A stretch of DNA of 64,000 nucleotides. It comes from Psychromonas aquimarina ATCC BAA-1526. Its GTDB lineage: Bacteria; Pseudomonadota; Gammaproteobacteria; Enterobacterales; Psychromonadaceae. Made by a program: the position numbers and the translations under genes. Where the stretch lies: the NCBI RefSeq assembly GCF_000428725.1, contig NZ_AUAM01000018.1, positions 45,787 through 109,786 on the forward strand, in the 5' to 3' direction. The notes under the pieces were generated by a model. That model was not told the origin of the DNA. It did no database searches and worked only from the letters and a program-made list of their open reading frames with translations. Each line of letters starts with the position of its first letter. Position 1 is the stretch's first letter. Shown here piece after piece: positions 9,432 to 17,981 of this stretch.

Positions 9432-9500
9432 CTAATGTTGCGCCGAAAAATCATATTGGATTACGATAAATTAATAGTTGATCCAACCGAAATTTCTCAG
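9432..9500 (-). promoter_or_regulatory. Conserved upstream block of the large pullulanase gene
   Basis: AATGTTGCGCCGAAAAATC and the following roughly 45 bp (ATATTGGATT, ATAAATTAATAGTTGATCC) are almost identical to 13231-13290 upstream of the second pullulanase gene, although the DNA further out has diverged. Such retention in a non-coding duplicate points to promoter or activator sites. I could not match it to a firm MalT box. Confidence 0.55.
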
Positions 9501-9762
9501 AACAGAAAACCGCAAAAATACATTTTTTGTGAGCCGTATCGCCACAAAAATGCTTCATAACGACTCGAGCCAAAAAATACAATTTGTTACAAAAAATGAC
9601 AAGCAAGCGCAGTGTAAACGTAACCAAACACACAAAAAACGATATCAAAACAAGCAGCTACAGACCACTGTCAAATAAGAACATAATTTTCATAATAACC
9701 AGTTCACACAAAAAAACACATATTCAAAGAGCAAAGCCCGAATTTTAAGGCTTCAATTTTAA

Positions 9763-9776
9763 TGGAAGCGTTACCA
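9763..9776. promoter_or_regulatory. LacI-family-type operator upstream of the large pullulanase gene
   Basis: TGGAAGCGTTACCA is palindromic at 10 of 14 positions with a central CG, the hallmark of LacI-family operators. The same site, TGAAAGCGTTACCA, lies at the equivalent place upstream of the paralogue (13546-13559). About 390 bp from the start codon. The regulator is not in this window. Confidence 0.5.
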
Positions 9777-10015
9777 CTGTTCTTTGGTGATTTTAAAGAG
9801 CAAAAAAAGTCTGACAAGTACATCCATAAAAAGTCTCATAATGATAAGGAATAGAGGATGATTTATATCTACTTTAGCGCCATAAATTATGTCCTAAACA
9901 GATAGAAACTTTGACAAAAGCTTTTCTGTAAGGCTCAATTTTTCCCCTTGTTTTTATCCGATTATATTTAGAAAACGACATACACCAGACGCAATTCGAC
10001 ATCAAACATAGCGAT

Positions 10016-10087
10016 TTAATGTTTTTTACAGTCGCTTATGCTGCCGCACTGATATTAACAGGTGTAGTTTTTGCTCAGTGGAAATGA
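10016..10087 (+). pseudogene. Degenerate glpF fragment (aquaglyceroporin remnant)
   Basis: These 72 bp translate in one frame to a peptide of about 23 residues (LMFFTVAYAAALILTGVV..) ending in AQWK-stop, which aligns codon by codon with residues 23-45 of the intact GlpF at 14427 (LIFFGVGCVAALVLTGAS..). At DNA level GCCGCACTG-TATTAACAGGTG is conserved. Upstream DNA (CGACATCAAACA at 9999-10010) also matches the spacer before glpF at 13769-13780. It is thus a leftover of a duplicated pulA-glpF segment. There is no Shine-Dalgarno before its ATG at 10019, so expression as a micro-peptide is unlikely. Confidence 0.7.
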
Positions 10088-10183
10088 AAGAGAACATAAT
10101 ATTTGACTGGATAATAAGCAGAACATTGATTTGTTTTGTACCTAGAAAAATAGAGCTGCGAGTGTGATTGAAAATGCACTATA

Positions 10184-10247
10184 CATATTGAAATAGTTTG
10201 CATAGGCCGAAAAAAATGCCTGTCAGCTCTTAACTGACAGGCATTTT
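10184..10247 (-). repeat. Right copy of the ~63-bp inverted repeat
   Basis: Inverse counterpart of 4741-4802; contains CATATTGAAATAGTTTG and the AATGCCTGTCAG hairpin. The two copies lie 5.4 kb apart. Confidence 0.65.
10211..10247 (-). terminator. Terminator after the second pullulanase gene
   Basis: Stem AAATGCCTGTCAG / CTGACAGGCATTT with a 7-nt loop; A-rich on the left (poly-U in the minus-strand transcript) and TTTTA on the right. Located 46 bp after the pullulanase stop codon. Confidence 0.85.
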
Positions 10248-10292
10248 AGTTAATAACACCAGCCTCTATAATAAATAGAGAGAGCGGCTGTT

Positions 10293-13169
10293 CTACATCT
10301 CTTTTGCAGAAACAGGCAGACCAGCACCTTGTGATTTACCCTGTGCTTTAACAAACACAGCTGTCGTTAACGCCGGTACGGTGAATTTTCCATCTGCAAA
10401 AGCAGCTGTTTTCACAATGGGATCAACAGAGTTCTGCAGATCAGAATGCAGAGTAAATCCAGCAGCTCCAGCCACAGGCATGATCTGTTCACTTGTTGTT
10501 GCATTAATGACAATCACAACGGCATCATAGTTACTGTCCAGATCAGTCAGTCCAGCACCGTCATCAATAGACATAACCACTACACCTGACACCTGCTCCG
10601 TTCCCGTATTATGGAACCCCACACGCGCTATAACATCTGCAGCGGTTTCCAGGTTAAATAACGGACTGGTCGTACGGATTTTCAGCATCTCCTGGAACTG
10701 TTCAGCCGCCAGCTGAATCTGCTCAGCACTTGGTTGTGCTTCGCTGTCCTTAATAACCTCTTTTATTACATCGTAGTTATCACCGTCTTTATCTTCACGC
10801 GGCAGACCAACATTCCAGTTATTATGCAGATCCGTATTTTCCAGATCAAAATCTACCCGGTTGTACCAGTCACCGGAATCATAGCTGTCACGCTGCATAG
10901 ACTTAGAACGCAGCAGCTCAGAGCCCATATGCAGGAACGGAACCCCTTGACCTAATAACACTGTACTTAGAGCAATATTATGCATACGTACACGATCCGC
11001 CGAAGTTGTCCCCTCCGGAGTTTTGTACTGATTGTTATCCCATAGAGTCTGGTTATCATGCTTAGAAACATAGTTTAGTGTCTCCTGGGGCTGCTCTGCA
11101 TAACCTGCTTTCTGACCGTTGTAGTCAATATCCTGACCGCGCTTAAGGTCGCCTTGATAATCGACAAACTGATAATCCTTCAAATTGGCAGCCATGCCCA
11201 GACGCACTAAATCCGTCAGGCGGTTCAGCTCTGCTTTTTTACTGTCGTCTGCATAATCATCAGCGGCATTAGCAAAACCTTTGTTCTCTCGTAAATATTC
11301 ACCACTGTCAAAGGGGCTGCCGCCGCGAACGGCATCACGAAGACGGTCACTGAAAGTACCTATACCTGTCCCCGCCATATTCCATTGAATCGCATTTTTA
11401 CCGCGTTTTCCGTTTTCCACTTCACCAAAATTCCAGCCTTCGCCGTAAAAGTAAGTGCCGGGATTAACCTTTTGTACTTCTGCCAGTGCTTTTTCCATAT
11501 TCGTTTTCATATGGTGGCCCATCAGATCAAAACGGAAAGAATCAATCTTGTAGTCCTGCGTCCAGGTAACTAATGAATCAATCATCAGCTTTTCCATCAT
11601 GGTATGTTCAGAAGCAGTATTGTCACAACAGGTAGACTGCTCAACAGAACCTGATTCGCTGTTCAGGCGGTGGTAATAGCCGGGAACAACTTTATCCAGC
11701 ACGGATTTTTCATTATCACCAGACGCATAGGTATGGTTATAAACCACATCCATTACCACTTTAAAGCCCATATCATGCAGTGCCTGCACCATCTGACGGA
11801 ACTCTTCAATCCGTGTTGAACCTTCTGCATCACTTGCATAACTGCCTTCCGGAACCGTGTAATGGTAAGGGTCATAACCCCAGTTAAAACTGTCCAGCGC
11901 ACGTATATCATTCATCAGAGCCTGTGCACTGTCCGTTTCCGGATCATAACTTTCCATCAGAGACTGCAGCGTCTGACTTGGATCTGCACTGCTGCACACA
12001 CCGGCAGCTGCATTTATCGAACATAATTTTGCAACAGTGTCATTAAGGTTAACCAGTTTTTCCGGATCTTCATTAACCGTGGCGATATCAAATGTCGGCA
12101 TCAGGTGGAAGTAAGTCAGACCAGACTCCTGCAGTGATTTAAGATGCTTCATACTGGCACGCTGATCTTCAGTAAAAGCCAGATATTTACCGTTATTTTC
12201 CGCATTACCTAATGTATCGCTGTTACTAAAATCTCGAATATGAGACTCATAGATAATGGCATCGGTAGCTTTCGCCTGAGCATCAAACTTATAATCATCC
12301 CAGTTCGCTGGTTTTAAAGCTGCATCATTCATATCAACGACTTGAGAAAACAGACTGTTCTCAGACAGGCTTAATGAATACGGGTCGGTTACATCAAAAG
12401 TCTCAAGGTTACCCGTAGTCGGATGATAAACCGTCACACGGTAGCGGTAATATTTATCTATTACGCTGTCATCGGCAGACAGTGTATAAACCCCGTCTCC
12501 GTCTTCATCAATCATGGTTTTCGGATAACCTTGTTCAACCTTGCCCGGATCAGCTTCGCTGAATACAAACAGCTCAACTTTCTGTGCGGTAGGCGCCCAG
12601 AGATTAAAAGTAACACTGCTGGAATCAACAAGCGCACCTAATGCCTGTTTATCGGCATTACGCCCCTCTTCTTCGCTTCCGGTATATAGTGCATCTAATA
12701 CACCAGGAATCTGAATCTTAGTCGCAGCGGTAATCTTACCCGCCCCGTCGCGGGCAACGGCAACAAGCTGACCTCTTAATATCTCTTTAATATCACCATC
12801 AGCAGGAATGCTGAATGCGGCACTGTCTTTAAGGTGCGGAAATTTTGCTTTAACGGATTCACTAACACTGCCTTCAGTCAGTGCAAGCACTTCTCCACCG
12901 GAAATAATGCCTTGATCTTCATCGTATCTAATATCAACAGTTTCAGAATGGTAAATTTCCACTTTATCAGCCGCCTTAGCCTGATCCCAAAGCAGAGTAC
13001 CGGCATCAACCCAATGTGCAGAAGCTCCTTGTAAAGGTGCTGGATCCGGCGCCCCCGAATTGTCTGACGTTGAATCATCACACCCTGACAAAGTAATAGA
13101 TGCTGCAAATGCCATTGCACAGATTCGAGGCATTGTTGCTAATGCCAGTTTATTGAATTTATTTTTCAT
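10293..13169 (-). CDS. pulA: Secreted pullulanase lipoprotein, compact form
   Basis: Second debranching enzyme, 958 residues, highly similar to the large form across N2, CBM48-like and catalytic regions (about DVVYNHT 476, FRFDLMG 548, GEGW 580, KHDNQT 705). The signal peptide has lipobox LSGC with Cys30, then Asp-Asp. It lacks the Thr-Pro linker and the N1 domain, entering directly at HWVDAGTLLW, and stops at the canonical PulA C-terminus (QGAGLPVSAKEM) without the extra modules. All catalytic motifs are intact, so it should be active. The likely division of labour is binding to large insoluble glucans by the big paralogue versus soluble branched dextrins here; that is inference. Confidence 0.93.
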   Translation of the reverse strand: MKNKFNKLALATMPRICAMAFAASITLSGCDDSTSDNSGAPDPAPLQGASAHWVDAGTLLWDQAKAADKVEIYHSETVDIRYDEDQGIISGGEVLALTEGSVSESVKAKFPHLKDSAAFSIPADGDIKEILRGQLVAVARDGAGKITAATKIQIPGVLDALYTGSEEEGRNADKQALGALVDSSSVTFNLWAPTAQKVELFVFSEADPGKVEQGYPKTMIDEDGDGVYTLSADDSVIDKYYRYRVTVYHPTTGNLETFDVTDPYSLSLSENSLFSQVVDMNDAALKPANWDDYKFDAQAKATDAIIYESHIRDFSNSDTLGNAENNGKYLAFTEDQRASMKHLKSLQESGLTYFHLMPTFDIATVNEDPEKLVNLNDTVAKLCSINAAAGVCSSADPSQTLQSLMESYDPETDSAQALMNDIRALDSFNWGYDPYHYTVPEGSYASDAEGSTRIEEFRQMVQALHDMGFKVVMDVVYNHTYASGDNEKSVLDKVVPGYYHRLNSESGSVEQSTCCDNTASEHTMMEKLMIDSLVTWTQDYKIDSFRFDLMGHHMKTNMEKALAEVQKVNPGTYFYGEGWNFGEVENGKRGKNAIQWNMAGTGIGTFSDRLRDAVRGGSPFDSGEYLRENKGFANAADDYADDSKKAELNRLTDLVRLGMAANLKDYQFVDYQGDLKRGQDIDYNGQKAGYAEQPQETLNYVSKHDNQTLWDNNQYKTPEGTTSADRVRMHNIALSTVLLGQGVPFLHMGSELLRSKSMQRDSYDSGDWYNRVDFDLENTDLHNNWNVGLPREDKDGDNYDVIKEVIKDSEAQPSAEQIQLAAEQFQEMLKIRTTSPLFNLETAADVIARVGFHNTGTEQVSGVVVMSIDDGAGLTDLDSNYDAVVIVINATTSEQIMPVAGAAGFTLHSDLQNSVDPIVKTAAFADGKFTVPALTTAVFVKAQGKSQGAGLPVSAKEM

Positions 13170-13230
13170 TTAAGCTGCTTCCCGTATATTTACACTTCGT
13201 TGACACAATTGACTTTATTTACAACAAACT

Positions 13231-13290
13231 AATGTTGCGCCGAAAAATCATATTGGATTGCTATAAATCAATAGTTGATCCAGGCGGAAT
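13231..13290 (-). promoter_or_regulatory. Conserved upstream block of the compact pullulanase gene
   Basis: AATGTTGCGCCGAAAAATC followed by ATATTGGATT and ATAAATCAATAGTTGATCC; nearly identical to 9432-9490. Lies 60-120 bp before the start codon, where the promoter should be. Confidence 0.55.
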
Positions 13291-13324
13291 TTTTCATAAC
13301 ACAAATATTCTAAAGCACATTTTT

Positions 13325-13340
13325 TGTGATCTTAATCACT
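13325..13340. promoter_or_regulatory. Candidate CRP-cAMP site upstream of the compact pullulanase gene
   Basis: TGTGA-TCTTAA-TCACT inside a T-rich/A-rich frame (TTTTTGTGAT..ATCACTGTAAAA); nine of ten CRP consensus bases match. The paralogue has a weaker counterpart (TTTTTGTGA..CCACAAAAA at 9524-9548). Confidence 0.6.
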
Positions 13341-13545
13341 GTAAAATGCTTTCCATAAATTCAATAAACAAATACATTCCGCTTACAAAAACACAGTGTA
13401 AACGTAACCAACCACAACCAAAATAACAACAAAACCAGCAACTTGGCATTAGCGCGGCAATTAAAGAATAATCACTACAATATTCTAGGCACATAAAAAC
13501 AATCGTTTTAAAAGTAAAACCAGCAGCTGTACGGATCAGCAGTAA

Positions 13546-13559
13546 TGAAAGCGTTACCA
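13546..13559. promoter_or_regulatory. LacI-family-type operator upstream of the compact pullulanase gene
   Basis: TGAAAGCGTTACCA, differing by one base from the site at 9763-9776. Both lie about 380-390 bp before their gene starts, so both paralogues seem to answer to one LacI-type regulator. Confidence 0.5.
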
Positions 13560-14308
13560 CAGCAGTTTGCAATCGCCAGACAGTTCAGCAAACAAACATA
13601 AAATAATAATATAATGTACATGCAGAACATGCTCAAGACGCAGCCGCACCCATTAAATGAGAAATAAAAGTCACTTACTGATTGACAATTAATTCACTTA
13701 AACCGAAATAAAAACTCTTTTATTTCCCTGCTTGTTTTTAATAAAAAACATTGAAAAACACAAAGGACGACATCAAACAAACAGTCAACATTTTGAAGCC
13801 ACGAGGTAAAATAAACTGAATTTTGATGCAGATAGACACAAAATTTTCGAACGAACCTACCGCCAGCATTATGATAAGACCATCCTTGCGCTGCATTCAG
13901 CTGTTAAGTACACAGCCCCTTCCCTAAAACCTTTATGCAGCAGCCCAGCAGGGCACCTGTAAAAAAGCCTGTCTATTTATGCCCCCTGGCGACAGAAGTG
14001 TATATTTCGATTTAAAAGCGAAAAGCCCCCCGCCCTGCTTTTTCAGCTGAAAATAATAAGCCACAAAAAACATAAAAGTTTAAAAACAAATCGTTACAAC
14101 AAAAAATAGAAAGTAAAACAATCTAAAACAGCAGTATCTATAAGTAAAAACCGGCCTATTACCCAAAACAAAAAAAAATAAAAATATACACCACACCTAA
14201 ATATCAACAACGAATGTGCTTATTTATTAAACAGCCTCTATGGCAAAGGGGCCACGGGTAATATCAAGCGTATTTACACAAACAATTCAACCTTCAATTG
14301 AGAACATT

Positions 14309-14328
14309 AATGTGCTCGAACGCTCATT
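14309..14328. promoter_or_regulatory. GlpR-like operator before glpF
   Basis: AATGTGCTCGAACGCTCATT is an imperfect palindrome with the TCGA-type core seen at other glp promoters in this window (20655-20676, 16958-16984). It lies 100 bp before glpF. Confidence 0.5.
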
Positions 14329-14426
14329 TCCTGCCTTTTTATGTTTCCTAATTGTTAATATGGCGTACATTTATGCAACACAGAAAGTGTAATCTTAATT
14401 AAACATCACATACAGAGGAATGGATT

Positions 14427-15284
14427 ATGACTCAAAGTAAACAACATACGCTGCTGGGACAGTGCATCGCAGAGTTTATAGGCACAGGGCTGTTAATATT
14501 TTTTGGTGTCGGTTGTGTTGCCGCACTGGTATTAACAGGTGCAAGTTTTGGTCAGTGGGAAGTCAGTATCATGTGGGGGATGGGAGTCGCAATCGCTATT
14601 TACTGTACAGCTGGTGTTTCTGGTGCACATATTAACCCGGCAGTCACTATCGCCCTGGCGGCTTTTCACGGTTTTGAAAAAAGAAAAGTACTGCCTTATA
14701 TCCTGTCGCAGCTTTTAGGCGCATTCTGTTCAGCCGCTTTAATTTACGCTTTATACAGTAATTTATTTACTGACTATGAAATTGCCAACGGCTTCATGCG
14801 CAGCAGCGAAGCCGCATTATCCACTGCAGGTATTTTCTCAACTTACCCGCACCCGTCATTATCTATGCTTGGCGCATTCTCTGTAGAGTTTGTCATTACC
14901 GCTGTATTGATGTTTGCTATTTTAGCTCTAGGAGATGAAAGCAACGGCGCACCGCGCGGCGCAATGACCCCGATTCTAATTGGTGTACTGATTGCTGTCA
15001 TCGGCGGCTCATTAGGTCCGCTAACCGGTTTTGCTATGAACCCGGCTCGTGACTTTGGACCAAAACTGTTCGCTTATTTTGCCGGCTGGGAGTTCGCTCT
15101 AAGCGGTGCGAAAGAGATCCCTTACTTTATTGTCCCCATCCTGGGGCCTGTCTTCGGCGCATGTTTCGGCGGCTGGGCTTACCCTAAACTGATTGCACAA
15201 TATCTACCGGATGCCGGTCAGAGCGACACTATTTCGAATCAGTCTGAAGATGAACAAGAGAATAAAGATTTAGCAGAGGCCTAA
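14427..15284 (+). CDS. glpF: Glycerol facilitator GlpF (aquaglyceroporin)
   Basis: Inner-membrane channel for glycerol. The 285 residues show the MIP-family pattern: two NPA boxes at 70-72 (GAHINPAVT) and 205-207 (AMNPARDFGP), with Arg208 of the selectivity filter and the aquaglyceroporin-specific Asp209 after the second box. Six spans plus two half-helices are expected. ATG 14427 follows GAGGA at 14414-14418. Forms an operon with glpK 73 bp downstream. Confidence 0.96.
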   Translation: MTQSKQHTLLGQCIAEFIGTGLLIFFGVGCVAALVLTGASFGQWEVSIMWGMGVAIAIYCTAGVSGAHINPAVTIALAAFHGFEKRKVLPYILSQLLGAFCSAALIYALYSNLFTDYEIANGFMRSSEAALSTAGIFSTYPHPSLSMLGAFSVEFVITAVLMFAILALGDESNGAPRGAMTPILIGVLIAVIGGSLGPLTGFAMNPARDFGPKLFAYFAGWEFALSGAKEIPYFIVPILGPVFGACFGGWAYPKLIAQYLPDAGQSDTISNQSEDEQENKDLAEA

Positions 15285-15357
15285 GCATTAAATATTTAAT
15301 TAAAAATGAGTATCAGTACAAATTACAACTAAACTTAAAGAGATAAAGGACAACGTC

Positions 15358-16881
15358 ATGACAGATAAAAAGTATATTGTTGCACTAGACCAGGGTACAA
15401 CCAGCTCCCGCGCCGTTATTCTTGACCACGATGCAAATATCGTCAGTGTTTCTCAGCGTGAATTTACACAAATTTATCCGCAGGCCGGCTGGGTTGAGCA
15501 TGATCCTCTGGAAATTTATGCAACGCAAAGCTCGGTATTAACTGAAACGTTAGCCAAAGAAGGTATCCGCAGTGATCAGGTCGCCGGCATTGGTATTACC
15601 AACCAGCGTGAAACAACCATTGTCTGGAATAAAGAAACCGGCAAACCTGTTTATAACGCAATTGTATGGCAGTGCCGCCGTACCGCTCCTATTTGTGAGA
15701 CATTAAAAGAGCAGGAAGGTTTAGAAGAGTATATCCGTGAAAATACCGGCCTGGTGCTTGATCCGTATTTCTCCGGCACCAAGATCAAATGGATCTTAGA
15801 CAATGTGGAAGGTGCACGAGAAGATGCTGAAGCCGGAAAATTAATGTTCGGTACCGTTGATACCTGGCTGGTCTGGAAAATGACCCAGGGCCGTGTTCAT
15901 GTTACTGACTACACCAATGCTTCTCGTACTATGCTTTTCAATATCAACACATTACAGTGGGATGAAAAACTCCTTAAAGCATTTGGTATTCCGCGCTCTA
16001 TGATGGCAGATGTGAAAAGCTCATCAGAAGTTTACGGGCAGACCAACATCGGCGGCTTCGGCGGCACACGTATTCCTATTGCCGGTATTGCCGGTGATCA
16101 GCAGGCTGCCTTGTACGGCCAAATGTGTGTTGATAAAGGCCAGGCGAAAAATACTTACGGCACAGGCTGCTTCCTGTTAATGAATACAGGTAAAGAAAAA
16201 GTAACTTCTAAAAACGGCCTGTTAACGACCCTGGCATGCGGACCGAGAGGAGGCGCCGCCTATGCGCTGGAAGGTGCGGTATTTATGGGCGGCGCTTCTA
16301 TTCAGTGGCTGCGTGACGAAATGAAACTGCTCGCTGATGCCAAGGATTCCGAATACTTTGCCACTAAAGTTGACTCTTCCAACGGTGTTTATGTGGTACC
16401 GGCATTTACCGGTTTAGGCGCACCGTACTGGGACCCCTATGCACGAGGCACCATTGTCGGCTTAACACGCGGCGTCAATTCCTGCCATATTATCCGGGCA
16501 ACACTGGAGAGTATTGCTTATCAGACCCGTGATGTACTGGATGCAATGCAGGCAGACTCCGGCATTAAACTGTCAGCTTTACGTGTTGACGGCGGCGCGG
16601 TGGCGAATAACTTCTTAATGCAGTTCCAGTCAGATGTATTAGATACAACAGTGCAGCGCCCTGCTGTCACCGAAGTCACCGCACTGGGTGCGGCTTACCT
16701 GGCCGGTATCGCAGTGGGTTACTGGGAAGGTTTAGAAGAATTAGCAGATAAAGCTGTTATTGAACATTCATTTACGGCAAACCCTGATAAAAGCAAACGT
16801 CAGCAGCGTTACAACGGCTGGAAACGTGCCGTTAAATGTACGCAGGTCTGGGCAGAGCTTCATCATGAAGACAATGAGTAA
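15358..16881 (+). CDS. glpK: Glycerol kinase GlpK
   Basis: ATP-dependent phosphorylation of glycerol to sn-glycerol-3-phosphate, trapping the substrate that GlpF admits. The 507 residues carry the FGGY-kinase N-terminal phosphate loop DQGTTSSRA (11-19), TNASRTMLF, the glycerol-site region YGTGCF, and the C-terminal signature with DGGAVANN. Length is close to E. coli GlpK (502). A good Shine-Dalgarno (AAAGGA) precedes ATG 15358. Followed by a terminator at 16911-16942, so glpR is expressed separately. Confidence 0.97.
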   Translation: MTDKKYIVALDQGTTSSRAVILDHDANIVSVSQREFTQIYPQAGWVEHDPLEIYATQSSVLTETLAKEGIRSDQVAGIGITNQRETTIVWNKETGKPVYNAIVWQCRRTAPICETLKEQEGLEEYIRENTGLVLDPYFSGTKIKWILDNVEGAREDAEAGKLMFGTVDTWLVWKMTQGRVHVTDYTNASRTMLFNINTLQWDEKLLKAFGIPRSMMADVKSSSEVYGQTNIGGFGGTRIPIAGIAGDQQAALYGQMCVDKGQAKNTYGTGCFLLMNTGKEKVTSKNGLLTTLACGPRGGAAYALEGAVFMGGASIQWLRDEMKLLADAKDSEYFATKVDSSNGVYVVPAFTGLGAPYWDPYARGTIVGLTRGVNSCHIIRATLESIAYQTRDVLDAMQADSGIKLSALRVDGGAVANNFLMQFQSDVLDTTVQRPAVTEVTALGAAYLAGIAVGYWEGLEELADKAVIEHSFTANPDKSKRQQRYNGWKRAVKCTQVWAELHHEDNE

Positions 16882-16910
16882 CGGCTAAAATCAGCCCTGT
16901 GCTTATTATA

Positions 16911-16942
16911 TAAAGAGTGTCGTAAGACACTCTTTTTTTCGA
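16911..16942 (+). terminator. Terminator of glpFK
   Basis: Stem AAAGAGTGTC / GACACTCTTT with a short loop followed by a run of T. Confidence 0.88.
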
Positions 16943-16957
16943 AACTTATTCTCTTAC

Positions 16958-16984
16958 TTCGCTCAACATTTCGAGTGTTCGCTG
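16958..16984. promoter_or_regulatory. GlpR-like operator region before glpR
   Basis: TTCGCTCAACATTTCGAGTG followed by TTCGCTG: repeated TTCGCT and TTCGAG half-sites like those at glpF, glpT and glpD. Suggests autoregulation of glpR. Confidence 0.4.
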
Positions 16985-17134
16985 ATAAAAGTACATCTTA
17001 AAAGTCAATTTGTTGTAATTCGAAACTAATATGCCTCATATCACTCAGCAATATTGTAATTTCATTGCTATTCATTACCGCAGCGGTAAACTTATTTCAT
17101 TAAACTTCGGCACAGAACCAAGGAGCAGTGTTTC

Positions 17135-17908
17135 GTGAAGCAAACTACAAGACAGCAGAAAATCATCGATCTCGTACAAAAAAACGGCTATGTCAGTACC
17201 GACGACCTTGTTGAGCGTTTTAAAGTCAGCCCGCAGACCATTCGCCGTGATCTGAATGAACTGGCCGATGAAAATAAAATACGTCGCCATCACGGCGGCG
17301 CAACCACCCCGCTGAGCTCCGTAAATACCGCTTATAACACCCGTAAAGTGATGCAGCTGCATGAAAAGGACTGCATTGCAGAAGCCTTGGTAAAATATAT
17401 TCCTAACGGCGCAACCCTGTTTATTGATATAGGCACGACGCCGGAGTCGATCGCCAAAGAGCTGGTGAAGAACCACAAAGATCTGCGTGTTGTGACCAAT
17501 AATATCAATGTGGCGGCTATCTTAATGGGTAACGAAGACTTTAAGGTTATCCTTGCCGGCGGAGAAGTACGTAATAGAGACGGCGGTATTGTTGGTGAAG
17601 CAACCCTGGATTTTATTAAACAGTTCCGTTTAGATTTCGGCATTCTAGGTATCAGCGGTATTGACTATGACGGTTCACTGCTGGACTTTGACTACCATGA
17701 AGTACGGGTTAAAAAAGCGATTATAGAAAACAGCCGCAGTGTTTACCTGGCAGTTGACCATACAAAGTTCGGCCGTAATGCCATGGTGAATCTCGGTAAT
17801 ATTTCTGAACTGGATATGCTGATTACCGACCAGCAGCCGCCGGAAGAAATTGCAGCATTATTAAAGGAACATAATATCCCCTTTGAAGTGATTTCCCGCA
17901 CAAGCTGA
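17135..17908 (+). CDS. glpR: Glycerol-3-phosphate regulon repressor GlpR, DeoR family
   Basis: Represses glp genes until glycerol-3-phosphate binds. The 257 residues start with a DeoR-type winged HTH (about 6-60, VSTDDLVERFKVSPQTIRRD, then HHGGA), followed by the sugar-phosphate-sensing isomerase-like domain (GTTPESIAKEL, GGEVRNRDGG, DFGILGISGID). Starts at GTG 17135 preceded by AAGGAGC at 17120-17126. Its position between glpFK and glpTQ/glpD and the GlpR-like boxes around it agree with a local regulator. Confidence 0.93.
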   Translation: MKQTTRQQKIIDLVQKNGYVSTDDLVERFKVSPQTIRRDLNELADENKIRRHHGGATTPLSSVNTAYNTRKVMQLHEKDCIAEALVKYIPNGATLFIDIGTTPESIAKELVKNHKDLRVVTNNINVAAILMGNEDFKVILAGGEVRNRDGGIVGEATLDFIKQFRLDFGILGISGIDYDGSLLDFDYHEVRVKKAIIENSRSVYLAVDHTKFGRNAMVNLGNISELDMLITDQQPPEEIAALLKEHNIPFEVISRTS

Positions 17909-17981
17909 AACACTAAGCCATGTCTAGAAAAGATAAGCACTTAGGCAAAGACTAAGTGCTTATTATTAACTATCAGTCTGA

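Larger units (their letters stand above)
9373..10292. other. 920-bp AT-rich spacer between the pullulanase genes
   Basis: Contains the promoter block of the large pullulanase gene (9432-9500), a degenerate CRP-like site (9528-9548), a LacI-type operator (9763-9776), an aquaglyceroporin fragment (10016-10087) and the terminator of the second pullulanase gene (10211-10247). The 66-codon plus-strand frame at 9478-9678 is Lys/Gln-rich and has no family look; I do not call it a gene. Confidence 0.6.
13170..14426. other. 1.26-kb gene-free regulatory spacer between pulA and glpF
   Basis: Very AT-rich. Contains the conserved pullulanase promoter block, a strong CRP-like site (13325-13340), the LacI-type operator (13546-13559), a block shared with the other pullulanase spacer (CGACATCAAACA, 13769-13780) and, near glpF, a GlpR-like operator (14309-14328). 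The 78-codon minus frame at 13336-13572 overlaps these sites and has no family look. The rest (about 13800-14280) shows no recognisable feature. Confidence 0.6.

Noticed and set aside
9420..9500. MalT boxes in the pullulanase promoter block
   Set aside because: TTGGATT and TTGATCC resemble parts of GGGGATGAGG but lack the GGATGA core; not good enough to call.
10019..10087. 22-residue hydrophobic micro-ORF
   Set aside because: Explained better as a decayed glpF fragment; no Shine-Dalgarno before its ATG.
13336..13572. 78-codon minus-strand frame upstream of the compact pullulanase gene
   Set aside because: Overlaps CRP-like and LacI-type sites, Cys/Leu-rich without any domain, and no Shine-Dalgarno.
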